IMG/VR virus record: IMGVR_UViG_3300033148_002988
Coordinates: 1-35,964 of that record
DNA: 35,964 nt
Origin: a virus
Reading direction: 5' to 3' (one strand)
The position numbers were made by a program, and so were the translations under genes. This document shows, piece by piece, positions 7,079 to 14,394 of this stretch (the first letter of the stretch is position 1; each line of letters opens with the position of its first letter). Below the pieces are notes generated by a model. That model saw only the letters and a list, made by a program, of their open reading frames with translations, was not told the DNA's origin and did not search any database.

Positions 7079-7638
7079 AACTTACTCTCCTTAAACATAG
7101 GCGCTATGTTCACACATTGCATACTATCTTTAAAAATTTGTACTCCTCTGTCAGGTGTAAGCATCTGAGAGGAGTATCTGTTAAATTGAATGTCAGAATA
7201 TTTAGCTAAAAATTCCTCTGTAGTTTTCAAAACTTCACTACAGAAAAAATCTGTTTTGTCTGCCCACTTATTCTCAGGAGGTAGATCCTGTCCCATTAGT
7301 TTTATACAGACAATAATACTCACAGCTAAGAAAGACACGCCTTTTATATCGTAATCCTTACCATAGAGTTCTGTGTGAATCTGAGCAAAGGCCCTCATGT
7401 GTGCTTTGTTATTTCCTTTAGGGATAGCAAAGGCATAAACGACTTCATTATGTTTTAGAAACTCATGAATCCCTAATACTCTAACCCCCTCCTGAAACGT
7501 GGAGTCCAGTATTAGGGAGCTGCTTCTAGGGTATTTTGTATCTACCAAAGCGAAATGACTAACATCCTCTTTGGCCTCTAGACCCCACCGTATTATTTTA
7601 CTTGCAGGGTAGTTGTTTCTAGTGAATAAAAAAATCAT
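7066..7638 (-). CDS. Permuted papain-fold (NlpC/P60-like) cysteine peptidase or amidase
   Basis: A 190-residue protein with the circularly permuted papain layout (YiiX/YaeF/LRAT-like branch of NlpC/P60). The His comes first in DVSHFALVD (H28) and the catalytic Cys later in DFFCSEV (C133, followed by S134-E135). Between them lies ELYGKDYDIKG, which matches the YD strand of this family. Such enzymes hydrolyse peptide or acyl bonds; in phages they are found beside tail fibre genes and may cleave cell-wall peptides or modify the envelope. No signal peptide is visible. The hydrophobic stretch near 100-113 is part of the fold rather than a clear membrane segment. Catalytic residues are seen; substrate is unknown. 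Confidence 0.65.
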   Translation of the reverse strand: MIFLFTRNNYPASKIIRWGLEAKEDVSHFALVDTKYPRSSSLILDSTFQEGVRVLGIHEFLKHNEVVYAFAIPKGNNKAHMRAFAQIHTELYGKDYDIKGVSFLAVSIIVCIKLMGQDLPPENKWADKTDFFCSEVLKTTEEFLAKYSDIQFNRYSSQMLTPDRGVQIFKDSMQCVNIAPMFKESKLWGY

Positions 7639-8282
7639 TCTACTACCTCGTGGAAAGGTGCATTCATCCAGAAATCTAAGTCAGTAGCCTCATCATGGAA
7701 AACTTCTATACGGATAATAAAGTAAGTGTACAGCTTGGCCTTATATAACTCTAAAATTTGTAGAGTATCGTCAAAACCCCAACTAGGTACAAACTCATCT
7801 AACACAACCTCATTGTCAGGACTACCTGCAGGGTGTCCTTGAGGAGCAACTATTTCTAAATGGAAGTAATCGAATTTACCTGAGCCGAAAGCTTTAAATA
7901 CAGCTCCCGTGATAAAAATTTCTTTTAATATCATGTACTCAAAAACTTTACTTGTATTCGCTGCGGGTACAGTACCTGCGAAAATTCTAGTACCCCGGAA
8001 ATGAAAATTCCCTGCATCTGCAAACATAGGAACGTCTGTTTTTATTTTACTAGGGAATAAACCTAATATGTGTAGAGTAGCATCAGCAGTACTTAAATCG
8101 TTAGTACCGTCGTTATATGTGATATGAGGCAGAGCTAAAACCTCTATAGCTCCGTCGCTTATTTTTAGTTGCTCATAATAACCAGGAGGTACAACTAGCT
8201 CACCCTCCGCAGGAATCTCTAGCCCTCCTGTCTTAGGAATAGGTACAATATCTGTAGAGGAGTTTTTATAAATTTTTGTCAT
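7635..8282 (-). CDS. Hypothetical appendage-region protein
   Basis: A 215-residue protein. The start is taken as ATG at 8282, with AAAGG nine bases upstream and an ATGA overlap with the preceding gene's stop, rather than an upstream start at 8312. Residues 1-50 resemble a short beta domain (EIPAEGELVVPPGYYEQL), of a type seen in phage proteins that fill gaps in virion surfaces. The rest is aromatic-rich and beta-strand-like, with no motif I can name. It sits between a signal-peptide-bearing protein and the cysteine peptidase, overlapping both by 3-4 bases. Probably virion associated. Confidence 0.6.
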   Translation of the reverse strand: MTKIYKNSSTDIVPIPKTGGLEIPAEGELVVPPGYYEQLKISDGAIEVLALPHITYNDGTNDLSTADATLHILGLFPSKIKTDVPMFADAGNFHFRGTRIFAGTVPAANTSKVFEYMILKEIFITGAVFKAFGSGKFDYFHLEIVAPQGHPAGSPDNEVVLDEFVPSWGFDDTLQILELYKAKLYTYFIIRIEVFHDEATDLDFWMNAPFHEVVE

Positions 8283-8923
8283 AGAGATAAACCTTTCATG
8301 GCTATAGTACACCCTACATTTTTTACAGCATTTAATACTTTTATAGCAAGTTGTTTATTCTGTGTTACTGGTACAGACAAAGCTCCTGTGCTTCCGCTCC
8401 TAGCTGATGTTACAGTGAGAGTACCTAAAAGAATAGGGTTTACAAAATCACCCTCATGCTCATAATATTCTACGGAATAGGTATCAATATCCTCCTGACC
8501 ACAAGCCACAGATTTTACAGTACCTGTACCTACCATGATAGGGATGCCTGATATATTTGACGGTACACTGCCTGCCCTGTCTAAAAAAGAGTTTGCTACC
8601 GCATTACCGCTTTTTCCAAAACTAGCAGTCTGTGTAAAGACGGAGGAACCTAAACCATCCTCTACCCAATCAATAGGACTAGCGCCTGTTTTAGCGTAAA
8701 CAGTACCATCAGTTTGTCTATAGGATGAGCCTATAGGTGCATCTACTCCCGGGAAAATTGTAGGGTCCGCTACTCCTCCCCCATACCATATTAAATTGCC
8801 GTTTTCATCTGATATCATAGTCCCGTTTTCAATACCAAACGACTGTAAGATATTAAAGGCAGAAGCCCCCGAAGGGACTCCTGCTAGGAACATCAGAAAT
8901 AAGAATTTAATCTTATAAGACAT
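8279..8923 (-). CDS. Fibre-region protein with Sec signal peptide
   Basis: A 214-residue protein opening with a complete Sec/signal-peptidase-I signal: a short basic n-region (K4, K6), a hydrophobic core FLFLMFLAG and the cleavage motif ASA (residues 20-22) before FNIL. The mature part has APIGSSYRQTDGTVYAKTG...DWVEDG, a motif common in phage tail-fibre and tip proteins. It also has a C-terminal beta domain with two Cys (in VACGQED and VGCTIAM) that could pair in an oxidising compartment. It overlaps the upstream gene by 11 bases. The tail-fibre-like motif and the export signal point in different directions: virion part, or secreted/surface protein. Confidence 0.65.
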   Translation of the reverse strand: MSYKIKFLFLMFLAGVPSGASAFNILQSFGIENGTMISDENGNLIWYGGGVADPTIFPGVDAPIGSSYRQTDGTVYAKTGASPIDWVEDGLGSSVFTQTASFGKSGNAVANSFLDRAGSVPSNISGIPIMVGTGTVKSVACGQEDIDTYSVEYYEHEGDFVNPILLGTLTVTSARSGSTGALSVPVTQNKQLAIKVLNAVKNVGCTIAMKGLSL

Positions 8924-10079
8924 TCTTTCTAACCTCTCTTCTGCGTGCTGTAATAGTAGCAGAAGCGGCAGCAGTCATACGCAAACGCATATTTCCACTA
9001 TCGATATCTACCACTACAGTACGATTTAAGTTTGAGCCTGTTTTTATCTTAGCCATAGGACTAGAATAAGAAACGACAGCAGCTCCGTTATTCATAGCGT
9101 GAATAAAGAAAGCTCCTGCATTCGCAGGCGTACCCGTTTCGAAAAAGTTTACCTGCCAGAAAACTGACCTTGCATCAGCTACAGGAATGGAGTCGATAGT
9201 CTGAACAGTAGTAACACCGACGACCTGAACCCCACGGTCTTGAGCGTGTAACACACCCAAGGCTTGTAATGCTGCTTTTACCGAAAGAGCAGACGATAAA
9301 AACAAAGTTGCAGGAGTTGTAAAAGCTCCTAAAGATGTAGCGTTTCGTGCTACTCCAATTACAGCTAAAGCATCGATCAAACCCTTTTCGATTTTCTCAA
9401 TTGCTACCTGAACAGTTTCTGTACCTGTTAAAGCACCTGTGGTAGCTGCCAAGCCATTCATGGAAATTCCAGTTGCAAGAGCCCAGTTAAAATCTGAGAT
9501 TTTAATTACTGCTGCACCTGCTACCGGGATGGTAACTAGTGCCTGTGCTTCCTGCGCTGCACCTACATCAGGTAGGTAACTCTGTACTACAAATGTGTTG
9601 TTGTCTACGATTGGTTGAGCCGCTGCTGCTAGTGTAACACTAGTATCAGAGACTTTTGCAGTCATTTCTAACAATACAGGAGTACCGTCCCCGTCAACTA
9701 AAACGTGGTCCCCTATTGACATATCATCACCACCGAAACCTTTTTCGTTATCGGTCCATGCAGTCATGTCAATAGCAGAGCCAGGAGCTACCGAATCATC
9801 GGTGAGGGCACCGATTTTTTCATTTCTCCATTTCAGATTAGATAAATTGACGTTACCTAATTCTGTCCAGTCAGCTGTAGAGCCTACGTTAGCAATTTTT
9901 TTAAAAATAGCACCTGATGTGGTGTTATGATACATCGACCCGATACCTGCAGCATCTTGAATCGAAGCATCACCACCCGGTGCTGCTGTCCCTTGCAAAC
10001 CTAAACGAACTCCCCCGCCTGGTTGCGCATCTTGTCCCGTGACTTCAATATAAAGTTCACTAGAAAATCCATCTTGCAT
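8913..10079 (-). CDS. Tail fibre or tip protein
   Basis: A 388-residue protein rich in Ala, Thr, Gly and Val, with many short strands. Its N-terminal third contains IGSMYHNTTSGAIFKKI...STADWTELGN, the same layout as the DG-Y-K-DW motif of the next gene and of many fibre proteins. A middle section (about 85-170) reads like a small beta-barrel ending in VVQSYLP. Helical parts (TVQVAIEKIEKGLIDALAVI) follow, and then a C-terminal beta domain with AGAFFIHAMNNG. No signal peptide or enzyme motif is visible. Probably a structural appendage that contacts the host; receptor unknown. Confidence 0.6.
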   Translation of the reverse strand: MQDGFSSELYIEVTGQDAQPGGGVRLGLQGTAAPGGDASIQDAAGIGSMYHNTTSGAIFKKIANVGSTADWTELGNVNLSNLKWRNEKIGALTDDSVAPGSAIDMTAWTDNEKGFGGDDMSIGDHVLVDGDGTPVLLEMTAKVSDTSVTLAAAAQPIVDNNTFVVQSYLPDVGAAQEAQALVTIPVAGAAVIKISDFNWALATGISMNGLAATTGALTGTETVQVAIEKIEKGLIDALAVIGVARNATSLGAFTTPATLFLSSALSVKAALQALGVLHAQDRGVQVVGVTTVQTIDSIPVADARSVFWQVNFFETGTPANAGAFFIHAMNNGAAVVSYSSPMAKIKTGSNLNRTVVVDIDSGNMRLRMTAAASATITARRREVRKNVL

Positions 10080-10096
10080 TAATCAATACTCCTTCA

Positions 10097-10429
10097 TTAG
10101 TTAGATGTTTTAACAATCGACACACCTATGCCGAAAGTGTTCGTGTTATCAATCTGTAATTTAGTGTCGGAGCCGTCTTTGATGAGCTTTACAACGGAAG
10201 TCAAGTTATACGCAAAAGTGACATACTTCTGAAACCTTACCTCAGTGTCAGTTTTGTTACCTTTGATGTTTAGGGAAGTCGAGGCGGATTCGGATGTATT
10301 GAATAAAAGTATTTGATACTCTGTTGATACAAAATCCGTGAAAGGTGTAATATCAAAGTAGCCAGTGGACAGGGCAGGGATGCTGCCCTTTATTTTACGT
10401 CCTGATATTCTCTGTAGTGCTGTTACCAT
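10097..10429 (-). CDS. Small beta-rich protein of unknown role
   Basis: A 110-residue protein beginning inside the end of the lysis enzyme gene (35-base overlap) in another frame. GAGGA lies 11 bases upstream of the ATG. It is mostly beta-strand-like (TGYFDITPFTDFVSTEYQIL and similar) with no Cys and no membrane segment. The later part has the look of a small virion decoration or fibre-cap domain. It separates the lysis cassette from the following fibre gene. Function not recognised. Confidence 0.55.
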   Translation of the reverse strand: MVTALQRISGRKIKGSIPALSTGYFDITPFTDFVSTEYQILLFNTSESASTSLNIKGNKTDTEVRFQKYVTFAYNLTSVVKLIKDGSDTKLQIDNTNTFGIGVSIVKTSN

Positions 10430-10904
10430 CGCTTACATATTCCTCATACTTAAGTAATATTTTATCGACGTATCTCTGATTGACATACTTGCCTGTGTTC
10501 TTATCAATGATAGGAGAACCTGCATTATAAGCGGCTAAAGTCATGCCTACATCGTAACCATATCTTTTCAGTATGTGGGAGAAATACTCACATCCATAGT
10601 ATAACCCAAGCCCTGGCTTTGTACAAAGCTCAGGTAAAAACCCCTGGTACCCACGTTCTGTAGCAACTGCTCCCATAACTTGCATAAGCCCGTAAGAAAA
10701 ACGCTGTAGAGCCTCCTCAGAGGCGTAAGAGATATTCTTAAGCTTTGCTATTCTTTTTACTTTAAATAACCACCTGTAATGAGATTCGAAGCGAATAGCG
10801 TACGTGGAAAAATTAGATTCAGCATAAACAATAGCTGCGACTAGATGAGGGTCCAGTTTAAATTTTTTTGCTACTTCGTTTATTTCTTTTTGGAAAGGAT
10901 ACAT
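10395..10904 (-). CDS. Lytic transglycosylase (SLT/GH23 fold), phage lysis enzyme
   Basis: A 169-residue peptidoglycan lytic transglycosylase. The ATG at 10904 follows the lipoprotein stop by four bases. A longer frame exists to 11045, but its extra part is shadow coding of the lipoprotein gene and is rejected. Catalytic Glu is E29 in VYAESNFS. The SLT signatures YGLMQVMG (71-78) and AAYNAGSP (124-131) follow at family spacing, and DPHLVAAIVYAESNF is typical of soluble SLTs. There is no signal peptide, so it should accumulate in the cytoplasm and need a holin. The enzyme cleaves the MurNAc-GlcNAc bond. It is the last gene of the lysis cassette. Confidence 0.9.
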   Translation of the reverse strand: MYPFQKEINEVAKKFKLDPHLVAAIVYAESNFSTYAIRFESHYRWLFKVKRIAKLKNISYASEEALQRFSYGLMQVMGAVATERGYQGFLPELCTKPGLGLYYGCEYFSHILKRYGYDVGMTLAAYNAGSPIIDKNTGKYVNQRYVDKILLKYEEYVSDGNSTTENIRT

Positions 10905-10908
10905 AATT

Positions 10909-11205
10909 TTATTTTCCTCGGAAATAAGGGAAGGTACTTTTGTTTTCCTCTTCTGTAAGAGCTCTCTCCAATAGTTTCCGCATATCCCTCTCAAATAAAC
11001 AAAACATTTCCCCAAACTTTTTATCCTTACTCGAGATAAATTCATCTGCCTGACCCCTTGATACTCCTGCCTTTGCAGGATCTCCTACATATACCGATAC
11101 ATTGAGCGGCTCTTTTTCAGTGCTTTGACAACTTGGAACCGAGAGCACGAATAGTCCGCTCAATATCGCTAGTGTCCTTAGTTTTCTTTGCTTTGATGAA
11201 TGCAT
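10909..11205 (-). CDS. Small lipoprotein, candidate outer-membrane spanin
   Basis: A 98-residue protein with a lipoprotein signal: basic start (KQRKLR), hydrophobic core LAILSGLFVL and a lipobox-like VPSC with Cys26 as the modified residue. Pro at -2 is unusual. The mature part is 73 residues, charged and mostly helical, not the Pro-rich type of lambda Rz1. The ribosome site AGAGGT lies five bases before the ATG. The gene overlaps the preceding 85-residue gene by 89 bases in a different frame, the arrangement typical of Rz/Rz1 pairs. Role in outer-membrane disruption is inferred from lipobox, overlap and position next to the lysis enzyme. Confidence 0.65.
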   Translation of the reverse strand: MHSSKQRKLRTLAILSGLFVLSVPSCQSTEKEPLNVSVYVGDPAKAGVSRGQADEFISSKDKKFGEMFCLFERDMRKLLERALTEEENKSTFPYFRGK

Positions 11206-11374
11206 TTGTTACCTCTTTAATTTGAATTGAACACTCTTTATTTTCCACAGGATGCTTGTTTAAGTAAGCAAGGAATTCCCTAGCCAAAGAAGTTACCGCT
11301 ATAGCGAGTTTCAAAAGCTTAGGAATTTCTTTTATAAAAAGCACCGCAGCTATACCTAGCTGCGTGATCCCCAC
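11117..11374 (-). CDS. Small membrane-active protein in lysis cassette
   Basis: An 85-residue protein starting with GTG at 11374, three bases after the preceding stop, with GGAAAG eight bases upstream. A longer frame from 11542 is antiparallel noise within the preceding gene and is rejected. The first 40 residues are hydrophobic but carry Lys/Glu (LGIAAVLFIKEIPKLLKLAI), more like an amphipathic or interfacial helix than a clean membrane span. The rest is a charged helix. Its 3' end overlaps the lipoprotein gene by 89 bases in the +1 frame. It could be the inner-membrane spanin partner, an antiholin or a holin component. Confidence 0.6.
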   Translation of the reverse strand: MGITQLGIAAVLFIKEIPKLLKLAIAVTSLAREFLAYLNKHPVENKECSIQIKEVTNAFIKAKKTKDTSDIERTIRALGSKLSKH

Positions 11375-11376
11375 GT

Positions 11377-11577
11377 TTATTTCTTTCCGATAGACAAAGG
11401 GCCAGTGGTTACTACTCGTAAAATCATCACAAGTAAACCCACGCCTGCACCAATCATTCCCTGATTTTCTGCTATTACCTCTTTGATCGGAGGATGAAAA
11501 ATAGAAACTACGGAGGCCACAGAGGTAATTAAACCAAGCCACATTGTTTTAGATAACCAAGGATTCTTTTTTTGCAT
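11377..11577 (-). CDS. Holin-like protein with two membrane segments
   Basis: A 66-residue protein with two hydrophobic segments: MWLGLITSVASVVSIF (about 12-27) and MIGAGVGLLVMILRVV (about 41-56). A charged turn PPIKEVIAENQ lies between them and LRVVTTGPL at the end. That ending, with Trp near the start, resembles small phage holins that form lesions in the inner membrane and release the lysis enzyme. The ribosome site AAAGG is eight bases upstream. Flanked directly by other lysis-cassette genes. Holin is the most likely role, but several membrane proteins here compete for it. Confidence 0.65.
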   Translation of the reverse strand: MQKKNPWLSKTMWLGLITSVASVVSIFHPPIKEVIAENQGMIGAGVGLLVMILRVVTTGPLSIGKK

Positions 11578-11581
11578 AGTG

Positions 11582-11932
11582 TTAGCCTTTCTTAGCTACG
11601 TGTTTATTCATATCGAGGTATACTTCTCTTATTTTACCATGTTGATTCCGAATGTCTTTAGTATTCTTCTCCACATCTTTTTCCAGACGTACAAGGTTAT
11701 CGTGATCTCGCCTAACATATTTAGATTCTACAGAGATTTTATCTATGGTTGATACATTTTTATCAAGCTTATCATCCAATTTATCTAACTTTGTAAAAAA
11801 TAGGTCTGTGTTATCTTTTAGCTCTTTTCTTAGGAGCTCTCGGGTAGAGCTACCTGATGCCTGGACCCTCCACATTATTCCTACTGCACCTATGAGCAAA
11901 CCGATTAGAGTAAGTACATTTGTTATTGTCAT
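11582..11932 (-). CDS. Membrane-anchored coiled-coil protein (i-spanin or holin-associated)
   Basis: A 116-residue protein with one N-terminal membrane segment (VLTLIGLLIGAVGIMW, about 6-21), then about 90 residues of charged coiled coil with heptads of Leu/Ile/Val (LFFTKLDKLDDKLDKNVS and on). This is the layout of an inner-membrane spanin: short cytoplasmic N-terminus, one span, periplasmic coiled coil. It also resembles small phage proteins that help holins. The next gene starts four bases after its stop. Its partner would be the lipoprotein at 10909-11205. Assignment between spanin and holin helper is open. Confidence 0.55.
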   Translation of the reverse strand: MTITNVLTLIGLLIGAVGIMWRVQASGSSTRELLRKELKDNTDLFFTKLDKLDDKLDKNVSTIDKISVESKYVRRDHDNLVRLEKDVEKNTKDIRNQHGKIREVYLDMNKHVAKKG

Positions 11933-11935
11933 AAA

Positions 11936-12079
11936 TCACTCCGCCTGTTCTTTTAAAAATTCTAAAAACGTGGGACCCACTTGTTTTTCGTCCGAACTTC
12001 TGAGTAGATTAGGTAAGGCTAGTAGGAGTATTAAAGCTACTACAATAATAATGTAGGCTTTTAAAAATGTCATTCGCAT
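11936..12079 (-). CDS. 47-residue single-span membrane protein at head of lysis cassette
   Basis: A small gene: ATG at 12079, ribosome site GGGAGA eight bases upstream, TGA at 11938-11936 three bases before the next ATG. The product has a short basic N-terminus, one strong membrane span (AYIIIVVALILLLALPNLL, about residues 8-26) and a charged tail of about 20 residues (RSSDEKQVGPTF and on). This matches tiny phage membrane proteins acting as holins, antiholins or lysis regulators. It is the first gene after the hairpin and possible promoter at 12102-12144. The gene is well supported by spacing and ribosome site; the exact role is inferred. Confidence 0.65.
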   Translation of the reverse strand: MRMTFLKAYIIIVVALILLLALPNLLRSSDEKQVGPTFLEFLKEQAE

Positions 12080-12101
12080 AAGTTGTTTCTCCCAAAGTAT
12101 T

Positions 12102-12132
12102 AAGGCCTAGCTCCACGGTAGAGCTAGGCCTT
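12102..12132. terminator. 12-pair perfect hairpin (possible + strand terminator or 5' mRNA stem of lysis operon)
   Basis: AAGGCCTAGCTC (12102-12113) and GAGCTAGGCCTT (12121-12132) are perfectly complementary around a 7-base loop. On the + strand a TTTTTATTAT tract follows, giving a classic intrinsic terminator that would stop antisense transcription. On the - strand the bases after the stem are TTAATACTTT, a poor U-tract. There it may instead be the 5' stem of the lysis mRNA, because a -10 element lies immediately before it. Confidence 0.6.
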
Positions 12133-12135
12133 TTT

Positions 12136-12144
12136 ATTATATCA
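12136..12144 (-). promoter_or_regulatory. Extended -10 promoter candidate for lysis cassette
   Basis: The - strand reads TGATATAAT at 12144-12136: a consensus TATAAT with the TGn extension. No good -35 box lies 16-18 bases upstream, which extended -10 promoters can tolerate. Predicted transcription start is near 12129-12130, at the first G of the perfect hairpin. The first downstream gene is the 47-residue membrane protein. It sits just after the end of the 12162-12449 gene. Unverified, as AT-rich DNA can produce such boxes by chance. Confidence 0.4.
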
Positions 12145-12161
12145 TTTTTAAGATGACAGAG

Positions 12162-12449
12162 TTACTCGTAGTGAACATCTAAAATCTTATCCTCAACATA
12201 AGACTTACCATTTTTCTTATGGTTCCTACTCTCTATTAAATCCCTCATTTCCTCACGCTTAGTATTTGTATAGTTAACTATATCGTTTTCTATAGCAGCT
12301 ATAAGCGCATCCTCTGTAGTGATACCTGCCTCGTATTCCTCAAGCTCTACAATACGATCTTTAATTCTTTGATCGGAACTAGCGTTTCCTCTGTGACCGT
12401 TTATAATATCATTCCTAGTATTCTTTGGTATTCTGTCTGGCCTTGGCAT
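12162..12449 (-). CDS. Hypothetical charged protein before lysis cassette
   Basis: A 95-residue highly charged, helical protein with a basic N-terminus (PRPDRIPKNTRNDIINGHRG) and an acidic middle (ELEEYEAGITTEDALIAAIE). It has no Cys and no membrane segment. The ribosome site AAGGA lies upstream of the ATG in a 28-base gap after the large signal-peptide protein. Basic-plus-helical composition could mean DNA or RNA binding, perhaps a regulator of the lysis genes directly downstream, but this is a guess from position. Not recognised. Confidence 0.55.
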   Translation of the reverse strand: MPRPDRIPKNTRNDIINGHRGNASSDQRIKDRIVELEEYEAGITTEDALIAAIENDIVNYTNTKREEMRDLIESRNHKKNGKSYVEDKILDVHYE

Positions 12450-12477
12450 AATGTATTTTCCTTATGGTAAATATTTA

Positions 12478-14394
12478 TTATTTAACTATATAAGTAAAAG
12501 TACCACTAATCACAACAGTACCTGTATTATTACTTATATATTTTATCTTTACTTTATCATTAGCCGCATCGGCCTCTATGTGAGCTGAATCATTATCAGT
12601 AGCAATATTATAAAGAGAGGCAGAGCCGTTAGCGTCGTCCACAGTGGTAAAATTTGATGCTATAGGTACATCTAAATTAAACTCTGTTAGTGTAGCTGCT
12701 GCTGTAGTATTTATAGACCCCTCAAACCCTACAAGAATAAAATTACCTACTCTTAAATAGTGACACGTAAAACTAACGCCTGAATCTACGTTAGAAATTC
12801 CCGTAAATCCTAGCGAGGTATTACCTGAACCCAAGTCCTTAGTAGCAGCATTAAAAGTGCCTACTAGTCCTGCATTAGTAGCATCAGCTAAAGGCTTAAA
12901 CCCTAGAGAGCTAGTTACATTAAACTCTTGTTTTCTAGTGATAAGAATTTTATTCCAGTCACCTGTCGTTAGGTAATTCTGGGAAGCTACTCCATTCATA
13001 TTCCAGAATCTTATCTCTTCTCCCTCAGTAACATCAAACTCAAATGTTTTAGCTACTGTTCTCGTATCACCTGTGTGCTCTGTAATAGCTGCTGATGTAG
13101 TTAGTACACCGCTATCTCTGTTTATAGCAAACCTAAGAGCGCCTGTACCTGACCCGGTACCAACACTAACCATCACACTAACTCGACCTGTAAAACTAGG
13201 GGTCCATATGTCAGTAGCTACATTGTAATCAGGTACATTCGTACCTGTTACTAGCTCCCCATCCCATTCAGTATAACTAGTAGGTATAAAACCACCTGAG
13301 TTATTTTCTATCTCTAACTCATAATTCGCTTTAGCCATAGAGTTATTAAACAGGTGTACAGTACCTTGACCTAACCATTCAATAATTCTAACTCTCAAGA
13401 AACCACTTATCTTATCACCGTTTGCAAAAATAAAAGGAGCTGTAGGGGTAGAAAAATCCTCTTGGTCTCCTGTAGATGTTTGCATTAACCAAAAAGCGTT
13501 TACCTCTCCGTTTAGAGGAGCACCGTATGGTTGAGGCGAACATTTATGTCTGTTAGTTGACCCTGTATCTTGGAAACGACACCAACCAGCTGTACTACTG
13601 CCTGCACTCCCTAGGCCAGGCATGTTTGTTAAATCAGGATGTAAACTAGCAGGTAGTTGTACTAAAAGATTACCTGCTATTCCTGTAACATTTGTTAGCT
13701 CAGCATCCCAATAAACTTCTAAATGTTCTCCGTCCCTAACTGCCTCAGATGTAACTGTCCAGGCAGAGGTACCGAAAGCAATAGACATACCTATGTCACC
13801 TAATTTCTCTTTGTGTGGAGCTTGTCCTATAGATTTTGTACCAATCCAAACTAAATCATAACGGATTGGGTTAGCATCTCCGGAGGATTCCATTTCTATA
13901 TACAACGTTCTATCGTTTGTTGTAGCAGCTAGCGCAGGATAGACTCCACTGAGTTCTATCTCTGTCCAGTTTGTTACTGCATCTGTGATTACCACGGGTT
14001 CAAAGCTTGGGACTATATCACCGTCTGCATCTCTTAACCTTACCGTAATGTCTGCACCACCTGCACCGAAATACCAAAGGGAGGGTACTCCATGGACTCC
14101 TGCTAGTCGGTTAGGAATTAATTTCTCCGCACTCTTAACCGTGGCAGCTGCTGCGGAGGGATTCCAAACACAAGATGTTTTTCCGTCATATACTTCTGAG
14201 GCCGTAGACGTAGTGGATAAAGTACCTGCTCCTGCCTCAATCCAACCTTGCTTACCATTCTCACAGCCGTTATTCACAACTATATTTACATCAGGGTTTG
14301 ATTGGTTAGCTATGTCTTTATTCTCATATGCAGCTAGTGCTATGAAGGAATTAAAAAATAGGGCTATCAATAATATTGAATTCAAAATTTTCAT
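12478..14394 (-). CDS. Large multidomain fibre-like protein with Sec signal peptide
   Basis: A 638-residue protein. Residues 1-21 are a clear signal peptide (basic start, core ILLIALFF, cleavage motif ALA at 19-21). About 33-190 resembles a galactose-binding/CBM-like jelly roll, opening NNGCENGKQGW and closing DLVWIGT. About 200-370 is a beta-rich middle domain with Cys in WCRFQ and HKCSP. About 375-500 has a C1q/TNF-like pattern (GRVSVMVSV...FAINRDSGVL...ITRK). About 505-638 is a C-terminal domain with CHYLRVGNFILVGFEG and ending FTYIVK, a layout frequent at phage fibre tips. Cys are spaced as if able to form disulfides. Start follows the previous stop without a gap. Receptor binding is likely; the signal peptide is unexpected for a virion part. 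Confidence 0.65.
   Translation of the reverse strand: MKILNSILLIALFFNSFIALAAYENKDIANQSNPDVNIVVNNGCENGKQGWIEAGAGTLSTTSTASEVYDGKTSCVWNPSAAAATVKSAEKLIPNRLAGVHGVPSLWYFGAGGADITVRLRDADGDIVPSFEPVVITDAVTNWTEIELSGVYPALAATTNDRTLYIEMESSGDANPIRYDLVWIGTKSIGQAPHKEKLGDIGMSIAFGTSAWTVTSEAVRDGEHLEVYWDAELTNVTGIAGNLLVQLPASLHPDLTNMPGLGSAGSSTAGWCRFQDTGSTNRHKCSPQPYGAPLNGEVNAFWLMQTSTGDQEDFSTPTAPFIFANGDKISGFLRVRIIEWLGQGTVHLFNNSMAKANYELEIENNSGGFIPTSYTEWDGELVTGTNVPDYNVATDIWTPSFTGRVSVMVSVGTGSGTGALRFAINRDSGVLTTSAAITEHTGDTRTVAKTFEFDVTEGEEIRFWNMNGVASQNYLTTGDWNKILITRKQEFNVTSSLGFKPLADATNAGLVGTFNAATKDLGSGNTSLGFTGISNVDSGVSFTCHYLRVGNFILVGFEGSINTTAAATLTEFNLDVPIASNFTTVDDANGSASLYNIATDNDSAHIEADAANDKVKIKYISNNTGTVVISGTFTYIVK

Noticed and set aside
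10905-11045. 47-residue N-terminal extension of the lytic transglycosylase
   Set aside because: It overlaps the lipoprotein gene in another frame. ATG at 10904, four bases after that gene's stop, fits family length and coupling better.
11375-11542. 56-residue N-terminal extension of the 85-residue lysis cassette protein
   Set aside because: It is out-of-frame reading of the holin-like gene; GTG at 11374 with GGAAAG upstream follows the preceding stop directly.
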